From Bradyrhizobium sp. CCBAU 53421 (lineage in GTDB: Bacteria > Pseudomonadota > Alphaproteobacteria > Rhizobiales > Xanthobacteraceae): a DNA stretch of 64,000 nucleotides. Shown here piece by piece: positions 44,133 through 54,959 of this stretch. The notes beneath the pieces were generated by a model, which saw only the letters and a program-made list of their open reading frames with translations, had not been told where the DNA came from and made no database searches. The DNA is taken from positions 6,386,001 through 6,450,000 of the forward strand of contig NZ_CP030047.1 of the NCBI RefSeq assembly GCF_015291625.1, given 5' to 3'. Made by a program: the position numbers and the translations under genes. Every line of letters starts with the position of its first letter. Position 1 is the first letter of the stretch.

Positions 44133-45533
44133 CTATTTGGCGTCGGCGAACGCCGCCAGAATCCGCGCCCAGGAGCGGATGCCCTTGTGGTAGCTCTTGA
44201 GGTCGTACTTCTCGTTCGGCGAATGGATGTTGTCGTCGTCGAGTCCGAAGCCGACCAGCACGCTGTCGAGGCCGAGCGTGCGCTTGAAATCGGCGACGAT
44301 CGGGATCGAGGCGCCGGAGCCAATCAGCAGCGCCTCCTTGCCCCATTCGTCGGTCAGCGCGCGGCGCGCGGCCGCGAGCGGCTTCATGTTCCAGTCGAGC
44401 GCGATCGCCGGCGCCGAGGAATGATCGATGAACTCGGCCTTGCAATCCGCCGGCACGCGCGACTTCACATAATCGCGGAACGCCTGGCGGATCGTCTCGG
44501 GATCCTGCCCCTCGACCAGGCGGAACGAGACCTTCGCCGACGCCTCCGCCGGGATCACGGTCTTGGAGCCCTCGCCGGTATAGCCGCCGACGATACCGTT
44601 GATGTCGCAGGTCGGCCGCGAGGACACCTGCTCGATCAGGAGACGATCCTTCTCGCCGGCCGGCACCGACAGACCGATCGGCTTGAGGAAGCTGTCCGCC
44701 GTCAGATTGAGCTGCTTCCACTGCGCCAGGATGTCCGGCGGCAGATCCTTCACGCCGTCATAGAAGCCGGGAATGGTGATGTGGCCGTTCTCGTCGTGCA
44801 GGCCGCCGAGGATCCGTGTCAGTACGCGGATCGGATTCTGCGCGCCGCCGCCGAACACGCCGGAATGCAAGTCGCGGCTGGCGGCCTTGATCTTGACCTC
44901 GTCATAGACGAGGCCGCGCAGCGAGGTGGTGATCGCCGGCGTGTTCGGATCCCACATGCCGGTATCGCAGACCAGTGCGAAGTCCGCCTTGAGCTCGGCC
45001 TTGTTGGCTTCGAGGAACGGCACGAAATTCTTCGAGCCGATCTCCTCCTCACCCTCGATGATGATGGTGATGTCGATCGGCAGCGATCCCGTCACCGCCT
45101 TCCAGGCCCGGCATGCCTCGACGAAGGTCATCAACTGTCCCTTGTCGTCCTCGGCCCCGCGCGCAACGATGATCTTGCGCCCGTCGGCATGGTCGGTCAC
45201 GGCGGGCTCGAACGGCGGACGATGCCAGAGATTCAGCGGATCGACCGGCTGCACGTCATAGTGGCCGTAGAACAGCACATGCGGGCGCCCGTCGGTCGCG
45301 CCGTTCAGCTTGCCGAGCACGGCCGGATGGCCGGCGGTCGGACGCACCTCGGTCTTGAAGCCCAGGGTTGCGATATCCTTGGCGAGGTGGTCGGCAGCCG
45401 CCTTGCAGTCGTTGGCAAAGGCCGGATCGGCCGAGATCGATTTGATCCGCAGCAGCGTGAACAGCCGCTCAAGACTGTTGTCGAAATCGGCGTCGATACG
45501 GTCAAGGACGGTCTGCAGCTTGGCGTTGGACAT
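44133..45533 (-). CDS. M20-family metallopeptidase (dipeptidase-like)
   Basis: This is a 466-residue protein. The ATG at 45533 has AAGGA 8 bases upstream; a GTG at 45536 is adjacent. M20 metal-site motifs are present: LFYGHYDVQPVDP (HxD), the catalytic Glu pair in IEGEEEIGS, a Cys-Asp-Thr-Gly segment (VCDTGMWDP) and a late His near the C-terminus. Members hydrolyse dipeptides, acylated amino acids or carbamoyl groups in the cytosol; no signal peptide is seen. The substrate is unknown. It is transcribed away from the HerA-like gene's end, with a 98-bp gap between them. Confidence 0.92.
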   Translation of the reverse strand: MSNAKLQTVLDRIDADFDNSLERLFTLLRIKSISADPAFANDCKAAADHLAKDIATLGFKTEVRPTAGHPAVLGKLNGATDGRPHVLFYGHYDVQPVDPLNLWHRPPFEPAVTDHADGRKIIVARGAEDDKGQLMTFVEACRAWKAVTGSLPIDITIIIEGEEEIGSKNFVPFLEANKAELKADFALVCDTGMWDPNTPAITTSLRGLVYDEVKIKAASRDLHSGVFGGGAQNPIRVLTRILGGLHDENGHITIPGFYDGVKDLPPDILAQWKQLNLTADSFLKPIGLSVPAGEKDRLLIEQVSSRPTCDINGIVGGYTGEGSKTVIPAEASAKVSFRLVEGQDPETIRQAFRDYVKSRVPADCKAEFIDHSSAPAIALDWNMKPLAAARRALTDEWGKEALLIGSGASIPIVADFKRTLGLDSVLVGFGLDDDNIHSPNEKYDLKSYHKGIRSWARILAAFADAK

Positions 45534-45631
45534 CACGGATATCCTTTTTGTTTGGACATTGCGCCGAGTTGTAGCGCGCCGGCCGCCGCAGGCAAAGCCG
45601 GAGCTGCCCGTCCCAGCCAGGGGCTCCGATG

Positions 45632-47251
45632 CTACCTGCGCAGGAGTCCGCCGAGCGCACCGCGCACCAATGCGCGACCGATCGAGCCGCCGACCGAACC
45701 GCCGACCGACTTGCCGAGATCTGCGACCACGCCGCCGACCACCTTGTCGGTCACCGAGCGCGTGACGTTGCGCGCGATCACCTGTCCGGTCGAGAGCCGG
45801 CCGCGCTTGACATTGGTGCCGAAGATCGTGGCGGCAATGGCGCCGATGTGGCCGAGGATCCCGCCGCCATCGCCAGACGAACCATCCGCCGGCGTCGCCG
45901 TGCCGGCGAGACGCTTCTGGATGATCTCGTAGGCGGATTCGGCGTCGATCGCGATGTCGTATTTGCCCTTTACCGGGCTCGCATCCATGATCGCCTTGCG
46001 CTCCTCCGGTGTGATCGGCCCGATCCGCGCCGACGGCGGCCGCACCAAGATGCGCTCGACCATCGACGGCGTGCCGCCGCCCTCGAGAAACGAGACCAGC
46101 GCCTCGCCCTTGCCGAGCTCCATGATCACCCGCGCGGTATCGAGTTTGGGATTGGGCCGGAAGGTCTGCGCGGCCGCGGCCACCGCCTTCTGGTCGCGGG
46201 GCGTGAAGGCGCGCAGCGCGTGCTGCACGCGGTTGCCGAGCTGCGCCAGCACCTTGTCCGGCACGTCGATCGGATTCTGGGTGACGAAATAGACGCCGAC
46301 GCCCTTGGAGCGGATCAACCGCACCACCTGCTCGATCTTGTCCATCAGCGCCTTCGGCGCATCGTTGAACAACAGATGCGCCTCGTCGAAGAAGAACACC
46401 AGCTTCGGCTTCGGCAGGTCGCCGGCCTCCGGTAACTCCTCGAACAGTTCCGAAAGCATCCAGAGCAGGAACGTGGCGTAAAGCCGCGGGCTCTGCATCA
46501 GCTTGTCGGCGACGAGAATATTAACCATGCCGCGGCCGTCGCGGTCGGTCCGCATGAAATCCTTCAGCGTCAGCGCCGGCTCGCCGAAGAATTTCGCGCC
46601 GCCCTGGTTCTCGAGCACCAGGAGCTGGCGCTGGATCGTTCCGACCGTCGCCTTGGAGACGTTGCCGTAGCTCTGCGCGGCCTTGCGGATCGGAGCCAGC
46701 GGATCTTCGCCGTCGTCGGCCCCCTTCTTGCTGCCGTCGGGCGCGATCGCATCCAGCAAAGCGCGCAGATCCTTCATGTCGATCAGCGTCAAGCCATTCT
46801 CGTCGGCGACGCGGAAGGCAACGTTGAGCACGCCCTCCTGCACGTCGTTCAGATCGAGCATGCGCGACAGCAACAGCGGTCCCATCTCGGTGACGGTGGC
46901 GCGCACCGGATGGCCCTGCTCGCCGAACACGTCCCAGAACACGGTCGAGAATTGATCGGGCTGGAAGGTCAAGCCCATTTCCTGGGCGCGCTTCACAATA
47001 AAATCCTTGGCCTCGCCGACCTCGGAGATACCGGAGAGGTCGCCCTTGATGTCGGCTGCGAATACCGGAACGCCGGCGCGCGCAAAGCCTTCTGCCATGA
47101 CTTGAAGCGAGACGGTCTTGCCGGTTCCGGTTGCACCGGTGACGAGGCCATGCCGGTTGGCCAGCGCCAGCGTCAGCCAGGCTGTCTCCTCACCCTTGCC
47201 GATAAAAATCCTCTCGTCCGTATCGGCCAACTTGTTGTCGGAGGTCGCCAT
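45632..47251 (-). CDS. HerA-like ATPase (DUF853/YjgR)
   Basis: This is a 539-residue protein with a P-loop GATGTGKTVSLQV near residue 38-50 and Walker B LVFFFDEAHLLF near residue 290. It is of the DUF853 branch of the HerA/FtsK superfamily. A late segment (about 455-539) is Gly/Val-rich (GGVVADLGKSVGGSVGGS). HerA proteins form hexameric rings that pump DNA, but the cellular role of the YjgR branch is not settled. No NurA nuclease or SIR2 partner gene is adjacent, so a HerA-type defence module is not supported. The upstream spacer carries the 19-bp tandem palindromes. Confidence 0.92.
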   Translation of the reverse strand: MATSDNKLADTDERIFIGKGEETAWLTLALANRHGLVTGATGTGKTVSLQVMAEGFARAGVPVFAADIKGDLSGISEVGEAKDFIVKRAQEMGLTFQPDQFSTVFWDVFGEQGHPVRATVTEMGPLLLSRMLDLNDVQEGVLNVAFRVADENGLTLIDMKDLRALLDAIAPDGSKKGADDGEDPLAPIRKAAQSYGNVSKATVGTIQRQLLVLENQGGAKFFGEPALTLKDFMRTDRDGRGMVNILVADKLMQSPRLYATFLLWMLSELFEELPEAGDLPKPKLVFFFDEAHLLFNDAPKALMDKIEQVVRLIRSKGVGVYFVTQNPIDVPDKVLAQLGNRVQHALRAFTPRDQKAVAAAAQTFRPNPKLDTARVIMELGKGEALVSFLEGGGTPSMVERILVRPPSARIGPITPEERKAIMDASPVKGKYDIAIDAESAYEIIQKRLAGTATPADGSSGDGGGILGHIGAIAATIFGTNVKRGRLSTGQVIARNVTRSVTDKVVGGVVADLGKSVGGSVGGSIGRALVRGALGGLLRR

Positions 47252-47643
47252 CGCTTCGCCTCTTCGCGCAAATTTAGATCGTTTCGATCATCGTGCCCGG
47301 TTCGATACGTCGAACCCGGTTCGATACGTCGAACCCGGTTCGATGCCGAACCAGTGCCATCATATTGCATCTTGCGGGTTGATTGAAACCGCCAGCAGAC
47401 GCCGACGTATAGTGTCGCACCAACAGTTCCTCATACTTTATTCCCGGCAAAGTGACGAAAGGCATTGCGCATTGCGACAAGATGGTGTGAATCCGCCGCT
47501 CACTCTTGCAGCGAGGCCACAGTCACAGCGCGATCGAAAAAGAAAACGAACTGAAATGCGCGGATCGCTTGTATTTCGTGACACAGGCGCTCAAGATAAA
47601 TTCCGAAGAATGACCCGGCAAAGTCCGGTTGAGGCGGGGCAAG
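47252..47643. other. 392-bp divergent spacer with tandem palindromes
   Basis: This spacer lies between the divergent HerA-like and 47644 genes. The 19-bp repeats at 47296-47352 are on the HerA side. The rest has short frames but no supported gene. Promoters for both genes are expected here. Confidence 0.5.
47296..47352. repeat. 19-bp tandem palindromic repeats
   Basis: Two exact units of CCCGGTTCGATACGTCGAA are followed by a third, shortened unit (GGTTCGATGCCGAACC). Each contains GGTTCGA and TCGAACC arms around TACG, so each is itself an inverted repeat. They lie 45-101 bp upstream of the HerA-like start and could be an array of operators. Confidence 0.8.
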
Positions 47644-48009
47644 ATGGACGAATTGGTTGGGCAGCTGGCCGCGAAGGCCGGCATCGATAGCGCTGTCGCT
47701 GAAAAAACCATCGGCATCGTTCTGGGTTTCCTCCGTAACGAGGGACCTTCCGACAAAGTCCAGGCTCTGATCGACCAAATCCCCGGCGCCGAAGCGGCAA
47801 TCGCCGCCTCCAACAACAGCGGTGGTCTATCGCGGTTGATGGGCGGCGGCCTGATGGCCGTCGGCACCCGCCTGATGGCGCTTGGCCTGAGCATGGGTGA
47901 AATTCAGAACGTCGCGCGTGAACTTTTCAGGTTCGGCCGCGACAAAATCGGAGCGGATCAAATGGGCGAGATCATCTCGGGGACGCCGGGCCTCAGCCAG
48001 TTTGCCTGA
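47644..48009 (+). CDS. Small conserved-looking protein, DUF2267-like
   Basis: This is a 121-residue protein. The ATG at 47644 has GAGGCGGGG upstream (47631-47639); a TTG at 47629 is less likely. It begins MDELVGQLAAKAGIDSAVAE, and a helical domain with a Gly-rich middle follows (GGLSRLMGGGLMAVGTRLMA). It resembles small helical DUF families (DUF2267/DUF2780 type), but the match is not strong enough to fix a name. The DUF4332 gene follows after 62 bp, so the two may be co-transcribed. Confidence 0.6.
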   Translation: MDELVGQLAAKAGIDSAVAEKTIGIVLGFLRNEGPSDKVQALIDQIPGAEAAIAASNNSGGLSRLMGGGLMAVGTRLMALGLSMGEIQNVARELFRFGRDKIGADQMGEIISGTPGLSQFA

Positions 48010-48071
48010 AGCACTTTCCCAACGCCCCTGCACGCGCGCTCCCTTCTACCTGTTACCTGCATACGAGTATC

Positions 48072-48479
48072 ATGACATACCCCCTCTCCGAGATCGAAGG
48101 CCTGTCCGCCTATTGTGCTACCAAACTGAAGTCGCAGGGTATCCGCACGACCGACGCACTGCTTGAAGCCGCCCGCACCGTCAAGGGACGCAAGGCGCTC
48201 GCCGCCAAGACCGGGATCAGCGAACAACAATTGCTCGAATGGGCCAACATCTCCGACTACATGCGGATTCCCGGCATGGGCAAGGCGAAGGTCGGGCTGG
48301 TCCGCGCCGCCGGCGTCACCACCGTGCGCGAGCTCGCGCAGCGCAACCCGTCGCGGCTGGCGCAGAGCATGAAGGACGCCAATGTGCGACGTAAGCTCGT
48401 CCGCGTGATGCCGTCAGAGAAATCGGTCGAGTTGCTGATCGAACAGGCACGCAAGCTGCCGCTCAAGATCACCTATTAG
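48072..48479 (+). CDS. DUF4332 (helix-hairpin-helix) protein
   Basis: This is a 135-residue protein of the DUF4332 type. It contains two helix-hairpin-helix-like segments: EIEGLSAYCATKLKSQGIRT and DYMRIPGMGKAKVGLVRAAG. Such segments bind DNA backbone or act in protein contacts. There is no enzymatic motif. It lies between the 47644 gene and the folate operon, all on the plus strand; the gap to folP is 98 bp. Confidence 0.87.
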   Translation: MTYPLSEIEGLSAYCATKLKSQGIRTTDALLEAARTVKGRKALAAKTGISEQQLLEWANISDYMRIPGMGKAKVGLVRAAGVTTVRELAQRNPSRLAQSMKDANVRRKLVRVMPSEKSVELLIEQARKLPLKITY

Positions 48480-48577
48480 CATCGCAATTAGCCTGCCTTA
48501 ACCGGACCTGCTCCCGCCGGCGCCGCACATCGCTGCGGCACCTTGACTTGCCGCTGCGGTCAGCGCAAAGCCACCGC

Positions 48578-49435
48578 ATGATGGCAACCAGGCCCATAGC
48601 ATCGGCGGTGACCGGCCCGGCCGTATCGGCGGTGCTGCCGGCACTGCTGTCGCGGCCCTATCCGGCAGTGATGGGTATCCTGAACGTGACGCCGGACTCG
48701 TTCTCCGACGGCGGCCAGTTCATCGCGCCCGAACAGGCGCTGGCGCAGGCCCGCCGTCTGGTCGCCGAGGGCGCCGACATCATCGACATCGGCGCGGAAT
48801 CGACCCGCCCCTACGGCTCGCAGCCGGTCTCCGCCGAAGCCGAAATGGCGCGGCTGAAGCCGGTGCTGGCCGAGGTGGTCGCGCTCGGCGTGCCGGTCTC
48901 GATCGACAGCATGAAGTCGGAGGTCGTGGCCTGGGCGCTCGACCAGGGCGCCGCGATCGCCAATGACGTCTGGGGCCTGCAGCGCGATGCCGGGATGGCG
49001 CCGCTCGTCGCCGCGCGCGGCGTGCCCGTGATCATCATGCACAATCGCGAGCGTGCCGACCCGGCGATCGACATCATGCAGGACATCACGGCCTTCTTCG
49101 AGCGCTCGCTCGATGTCGCGGCTAGGGCCGGCATTGCGTCGGACCGGATCGTGCTCGATCCCGGCATCGGCTTCGGCAAGACGCCGGAGCAGAGCATGAT
49201 CGCGCTGGCGCGGCTGGCCGAGCTCGACGCGTTCGGTCTGCCGGTGCTGGTCGGCGCCTCACGCAAGCGCTTCATCAGCACGGTCGTGGCCTCGGAGCCG
49301 CAACAGCGGATCGGCGGCTCGATCGCGGCGCATCTGATCGCCGCACAGCATGGCGCCCGCATCATCCGTGCGCATGACGTCGCGGAAACCGTTCAGGCGC
49401 TGCGGGTGGCCGCGGCAATCGAGGGACAGCAATGA
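48578..49435 (+). CDS. folP: Dihydropteroate synthase
   Basis: This is a 285-residue TIM-barrel enzyme condensing 6-hydroxymethyl-dihydropterin diphosphate with p-aminobenzoate, the sulfonamide target. Signatures are GILNVTPDSFSDGG, IIDIGAESTRP, DPGIGFGKT and VGASRKRF. The ATG at 48578 or 48581 is chosen over the TTG at 48548; no clear ribosome-binding site distinguishes them. The stop overlaps folB by 4 bp (ATGA). Confidence 0.95.
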   Translation: MMATRPIASAVTGPAVSAVLPALLSRPYPAVMGILNVTPDSFSDGGQFIAPEQALAQARRLVAEGADIIDIGAESTRPYGSQPVSAEAEMARLKPVLAEVVALGVPVSIDSMKSEVVAWALDQGAAIANDVWGLQRDAGMAPLVAARGVPVIIMHNRERADPAIDIMQDITAFFERSLDVAARAGIASDRIVLDPGIGFGKTPEQSMIALARLAELDAFGLPVLVGASRKRFISTVVASEPQQRIGGSIAAHLIAAQHGARIIRAHDVAETVQALRVAAAIEGQQ

Positions 49436-49812
49436 CCGACACGATCTTCATCACCGGGATCGTCATCCATGCCCGCCATGGCGTGATGGAACATGAGACC
49501 GAAGTTGGACAGCGCTTCGTCATCGACCTCGAGCTCTACACCGACCTTTCGGAATCCTCGCGCACCGACCGCCTGTCCGACACGGTCTCCTATTCCAATG
49601 TGGTGGCGACCGCGACATCGGCGTTCAAGAACACCAACTACAAGCTGCTGGAACGCGCCGCCGGCGCAGTGGCGGAGGACATCCTGGCCACCTTCCCGCG
49701 CATCCGGGCAGTCAAGGTCACCGTGCACAAGCCGCATGCACCGATCGCGGCGATCTTCGACGATGTCGGCGTGGTGCTGACCCGCTCGCGGCATCCGCTG
49801 CCACATAGTTGA
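49432..49812 (+). CDS. folB: Dihydroneopterin aldolase
   Basis: This is a 126-residue protein of the FolB family. Visible segments are TDTIFITGIVIHARHGVMEH, SYSNVVATATSAFKNTNYKL and ITVTVHKPHAPI-like sequence (AVKVTVHKPHAPI). It cleaves dihydroneopterin to glycolaldehyde and hydroxymethyl-dihydropterin. Its start overlaps the folP stop by 4 bp, and folK follows after 4 bp. Confidence 0.95.
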   Translation: MTDTIFITGIVIHARHGVMEHETEVGQRFVIDLELYTDLSESSRTDRLSDTVSYSNVVATATSAFKNTNYKLLERAAGAVAEDILATFPRIRAVKVTVHKPHAPIAAIFDDVGVVLTRSRHPLPHS

Positions 49813-49816
49813 ACCG

Positions 49817-50308
49817 ATGGCTGACGTCCTGATCGCACTTGGCGGCAATGTCGGCGACGTCCGCACGACGTTTCGCAAGGCGATCGCCAATATCTGCGGC
49901 ATGACGCAGGCGGCGCTGCTGGCGCGCTCGTCGGACTATTCGACGCCGCCCTGGGGCGAGGCGCAGCAGGACAGCTTCATCAATGCCTGCATCGAGATCG
50001 ACACCAGCCTCGATCCGCACGCGCTGCTGTTCACACTGCACAAGATCGAAACCAAGTTCGGCCGCGACCGCAAGAACGAGCAGCGCTGGGGACCACGCAC
50101 CCTCGACCTCGACCTGATCGCCTATGACGATATCACACTCGACAAGCCGGAACTGACGCTGCCGCACCCGCGTTTGTTCGAGCGTGCCTTCGTGCTGGTG
50201 CCGCTGGCCGAGATCGTTCCCGACCGCGTCATTGCCGGGCGCCGCGTCGCGGATGCGCTGGCGGGGGTCTCTACCGACGGTATTTTCCGCCTAGCGGACC
50301 TCGATTAA
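49817..50308 (+). CDS. folK: HPPK, hydroxymethyl-dihydropterin pyrophosphokinase
   Basis: This is a 163-residue protein with the family motifs IALGGNVGDVRTTF at the N-terminus and RWGPRTLDLDLIAYDD in the middle, the latter holding the two Mg-binding Asp residues. It transfers pyrophosphate from ATP to the pterin for FolP. It is the last gene of the folP-folB-folK unit. mutA begins 106 bp later on the same strand, probably from its own promoter. Confidence 0.95.
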   Translation: MADVLIALGGNVGDVRTTFRKAIANICGMTQAALLARSSDYSTPPWGEAQQDSFINACIEIDTSLDPHALLFTLHKIETKFGRDRKNEQRWGPRTLDLDLIAYDDITLDKPELTLPHPRLFERAFVLVPLAEIVPDRVIAGRRVADALAGVSTDGIFRLADLD

Positions 50309-50414
50309 AGCCGGACGACCGCAAACAAAAGTTTGGCTTGGCCGCCCGCCCGTGGCAATTTCCGGCCAAATCAAAGGGCGCCCTCGCGGGGCCGATGAAG
50401 GACGATTTGGGCGG

Positions 50415-52289
50415 ATGACGACCTCGACTGACGATTTGGCTCTGGCTTCGGATTTTGCACCTGCGACCTACGACGACTGGCGCAAGCTGGTCGACGGCGT
50501 GCTGAAGGGCGCGCCGTTCGAGAAGCTGGTCGGCAAGACCTATGATGGCTTGAGGATCGATCCGATCTATCGCCGCGCCACCAACTCGAGCCCGCTGCCG
50601 GGCCGCGCCGCCGCCACCCCCTGGCAGATCCTGCAACGGGTCGACCATCCCGACGCCGCGGAGGCCAATGCGCAGGCCTTGCAGGATCTCGAGAACGGCG
50701 CGACCGGCCTCGAATTCGAGTTCGCCGGCGGTCCCGGCGCGCGCGGCTTCGGTCTCGCCGACGCCAGCAAGAAGACGTTGGCGCGGGCCTGCGGCGGCGT
50801 CCATCTCGACGCCGGCATCATGATCGCGCTCAACCCGGTGATCGGCCGCGAGAACGCCGGCGAGACGTTTGCCGACATGGTCGAGGCCCGCAAGCTCGAT
50901 CCGGCCAAGCTCGACCTGCATTTCAACTACCAGGCGCTGAGCACGATTGCCGTGCGCGGTGCAGCGGCGATCGCGTGGCCCAATTACGAGAAGCCATTCG
51001 GCCAGGTCGTCAACGGTCTGATCAAGCGCGGCTTCAAGGGACCGTTCGTGCTGGCCGACGGCCGGCCGGTGCATGATGCCGGTGGATCCGAGGTGCAGGA
51101 ACTCGCCTTCACGCTCGCGGTCGGGCTCGCCTATCTGCGCATGCTGGAAGCCTCAGGGCTCGATCTCGACGCGGCGCGCGCAGCCGTCTCGTTCCGCCTC
51201 AGCGCCGATGCCGACCAGTTCCTGACCATGGCGAAATTCCGCGCGCTCCGGCTGCTGTGGGCACGGGTCGAGCAGGCCTGCGGCCTCGCGCCGAAGCCGA
51301 TCTTCGTCAACGCGCAGACCGCCTGGCGGATGCTGACCCAGCGCGACCCCAACGTGAACATGCTGCGCGCGACGATCGCGACCTTTGCCGCCGGTCTCGG
51401 CGGCGCCAATGCGATCACCGTGCTGCCGCACACGCTGGCGCTCGGGCTGCCCGATGATTTCGCCCGCCGCGTGGCGCGCAACACCCAGCTCGTGCTGCTC
51501 GACGAGTCCAACCTCGCCAAGGTCTCCGATCCTGCCGCGGGCGCCGGCGGCATCGAGACGCTGACCGCGCAGCTCTGCGAAGCAGCGTGGACGCTGTTCC
51601 AGGAGATCGAGAAGGCCGGCGGCATCTTCCCCGCGCTCGAGCAGGGCCTGCTGCAACAGAAGGTCGCCGCGACGCGGGCCCGGCGCGAAGCCAATGTCGC
51701 AAAGCGACGCGACGTGCTGACCGGCGCCAGCGAATTCCCCAACCTGCACGAGGCTGATCTCGCGGTCTTGGATGTGAAACCATCAGCGCCGATCTCCACC
51801 GCCAATGCCAAGGTCAGGTTCGACGCCCTCGCGCCGATGCGGCTCGCCGAACCGTTCGAGGCGCTGCGCGACAAGTCGGATGCGGCGCGGAAGGCCCATG
51901 GCACGCGACCGAAGATCTTCCTCGCCAACCTCGGCACGCCGGCGGATTTCACGGCCCGCGCCACCTTCGCAAAGAGCTTTTTCGAGACCGGCGGGATCGA
52001 GGCCGTCGACAGCGAGGGCTTTGCCGATGCGGCGGCGCTTGCCGTGGCCTTCAGGGCCTCGGGCGCCGCGATGGCGTGCATTTGTTCCTCTGACAAGGTG
52101 TATGCCGTCAGCGCCACCGAGGCCGCCAAGGCCCTTCACGGCGCCGGAGCAAGGCATATCTATCTGGCAGGGCGGCCGGGCGAGCTGGAAGCGGCGCTGC
52201 GGGCGGCCGGCATCGGTGAGTTCGTCTTCGCCGGCGGTGACGCGCTGGCGACATTGCGCGACGCCTATCGGCGGATGGAGCAGGCATGA
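50415..52289 (+). CDS. mutA: Methylmalonyl-CoA mutase small subunit
   Basis: This is a 624-residue subunit of the heterodimeric mutase. The N-terminal TIM-barrel part resembles MutB (HLDAGIMIALNPVIGRENAG, later RDPNVNMLRATIATFAAGLG). The C-terminal part is flavodoxin-like but lacks the B12-ligating DxHxxG; in its place is NLGTPADFTARA. So it is the non-catalytic, cofactor-free partner. The ATG at 50415 is preferred over the GTG at 50352. The GFA gene overlaps its stop by 4 bp. Confidence 0.93.
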   Translation: MTTSTDDLALASDFAPATYDDWRKLVDGVLKGAPFEKLVGKTYDGLRIDPIYRRATNSSPLPGRAAATPWQILQRVDHPDAAEANAQALQDLENGATGLEFEFAGGPGARGFGLADASKKTLARACGGVHLDAGIMIALNPVIGRENAGETFADMVEARKLDPAKLDLHFNYQALSTIAVRGAAAIAWPNYEKPFGQVVNGLIKRGFKGPFVLADGRPVHDAGGSEVQELAFTLAVGLAYLRMLEASGLDLDAARAAVSFRLSADADQFLTMAKFRALRLLWARVEQACGLAPKPIFVNAQTAWRMLTQRDPNVNMLRATIATFAAGLGGANAITVLPHTLALGLPDDFARRVARNTQLVLLDESNLAKVSDPAAGAGGIETLTAQLCEAAWTLFQEIEKAGGIFPALEQGLLQQKVAATRARREANVAKRRDVLTGASEFPNLHEADLAVLDVKPSAPISTANAKVRFDALAPMRLAEPFEALRDKSDAARKAHGTRPKIFLANLGTPADFTARATFAKSFFETGGIEAVDSEGFADAAALAVAFRASGAAMACICSSDKVYAVSATEAAKALHGAGARHIYLAGRPGELEAALRAAGIGEFVFAGGDALATLRDAYRRMEQA

Positions 52290-52756
52290 CGGCAGAGGCA
52301 CCAGCGAAACCCGTTCTGACCGGCGGTTGCCAGTGCGGCGCCGTGCGCTTTGCGGTGACGGCGGCGCCGAACCGCGTCAGCATCTGTCACTGCCGGATGT
52401 GCCAGAAGGCCTCCGGCGCGCCGTTCGCCTCTTTCGCCGACATCAACAAAGAGGATTTCGCCTGGACCCGCGGCAAGCCGGCGGCGTTCAAATCATCCTC
52501 GATCGCCGAGCGCGACTTCTGCGCCGCCTGCGGCACACCGCTCAGCTTCCGACGGATCGACGGTCCCCGCATCGAGATCATGACCGGGGCCTTCGACCGG
52601 CCCGACCGGGTGATCCCGACGCAGCAGTTCGGAACCGAGTCCCGCCACGGCTGGGTGGTCGGCATTGCCAACCTGCCGAGCCAGACCACGATGCAGAATT
52701 ACGGACCGGACAAGATGGCGACCATCGTCAGCCATCAGCATCCGGACCATGACTGA
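52286..52756 (+). CDS. GFA-family zinc protein (CENP-V/GFA)
   Basis: This is a 156-residue protein of the glutathione-dependent-formaldehyde-activating (GFA) superfamily. The zinc Cys pattern is clear: GGCQCGAVRF, ICHCRMCQKASG and CAACGTPLSF. Despite the name, most members are not proven formaldehyde enzymes. It overlaps mutA by 4 bp and precedes mutB by 12 bp, so it is fully inside the mutase operon, an unusual site. Its role there is unknown. Confidence 0.92.
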   Translation: MTAEAPAKPVLTGGCQCGAVRFAVTAAPNRVSICHCRMCQKASGAPFASFADINKEDFAWTRGKPAAFKSSSIAERDFCAACGTPLSFRRIDGPRIEIMTGAFDRPDRVIPTQQFGTESRHGWVVGIANLPSQTTMQNYGPDKMATIVSHQHPDHD

Positions 52757-52768
52757 GGAAGCCAAGGA

Positions 52769-54925
<2,157 letters not shown>

Positions 54926-54959
54926 CGCCGCCGCATCCCCTCCCCCGTCAGGAGTTTCC

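Noticed and set aside
45632..47251. HerA-like ATPase as part of a phage-defence module
   Set aside because: No SIR2, NurA, DUF4297 or other effector gene adjoins it, and the sequence is of the chromosomal YjgR/DUF853 branch.
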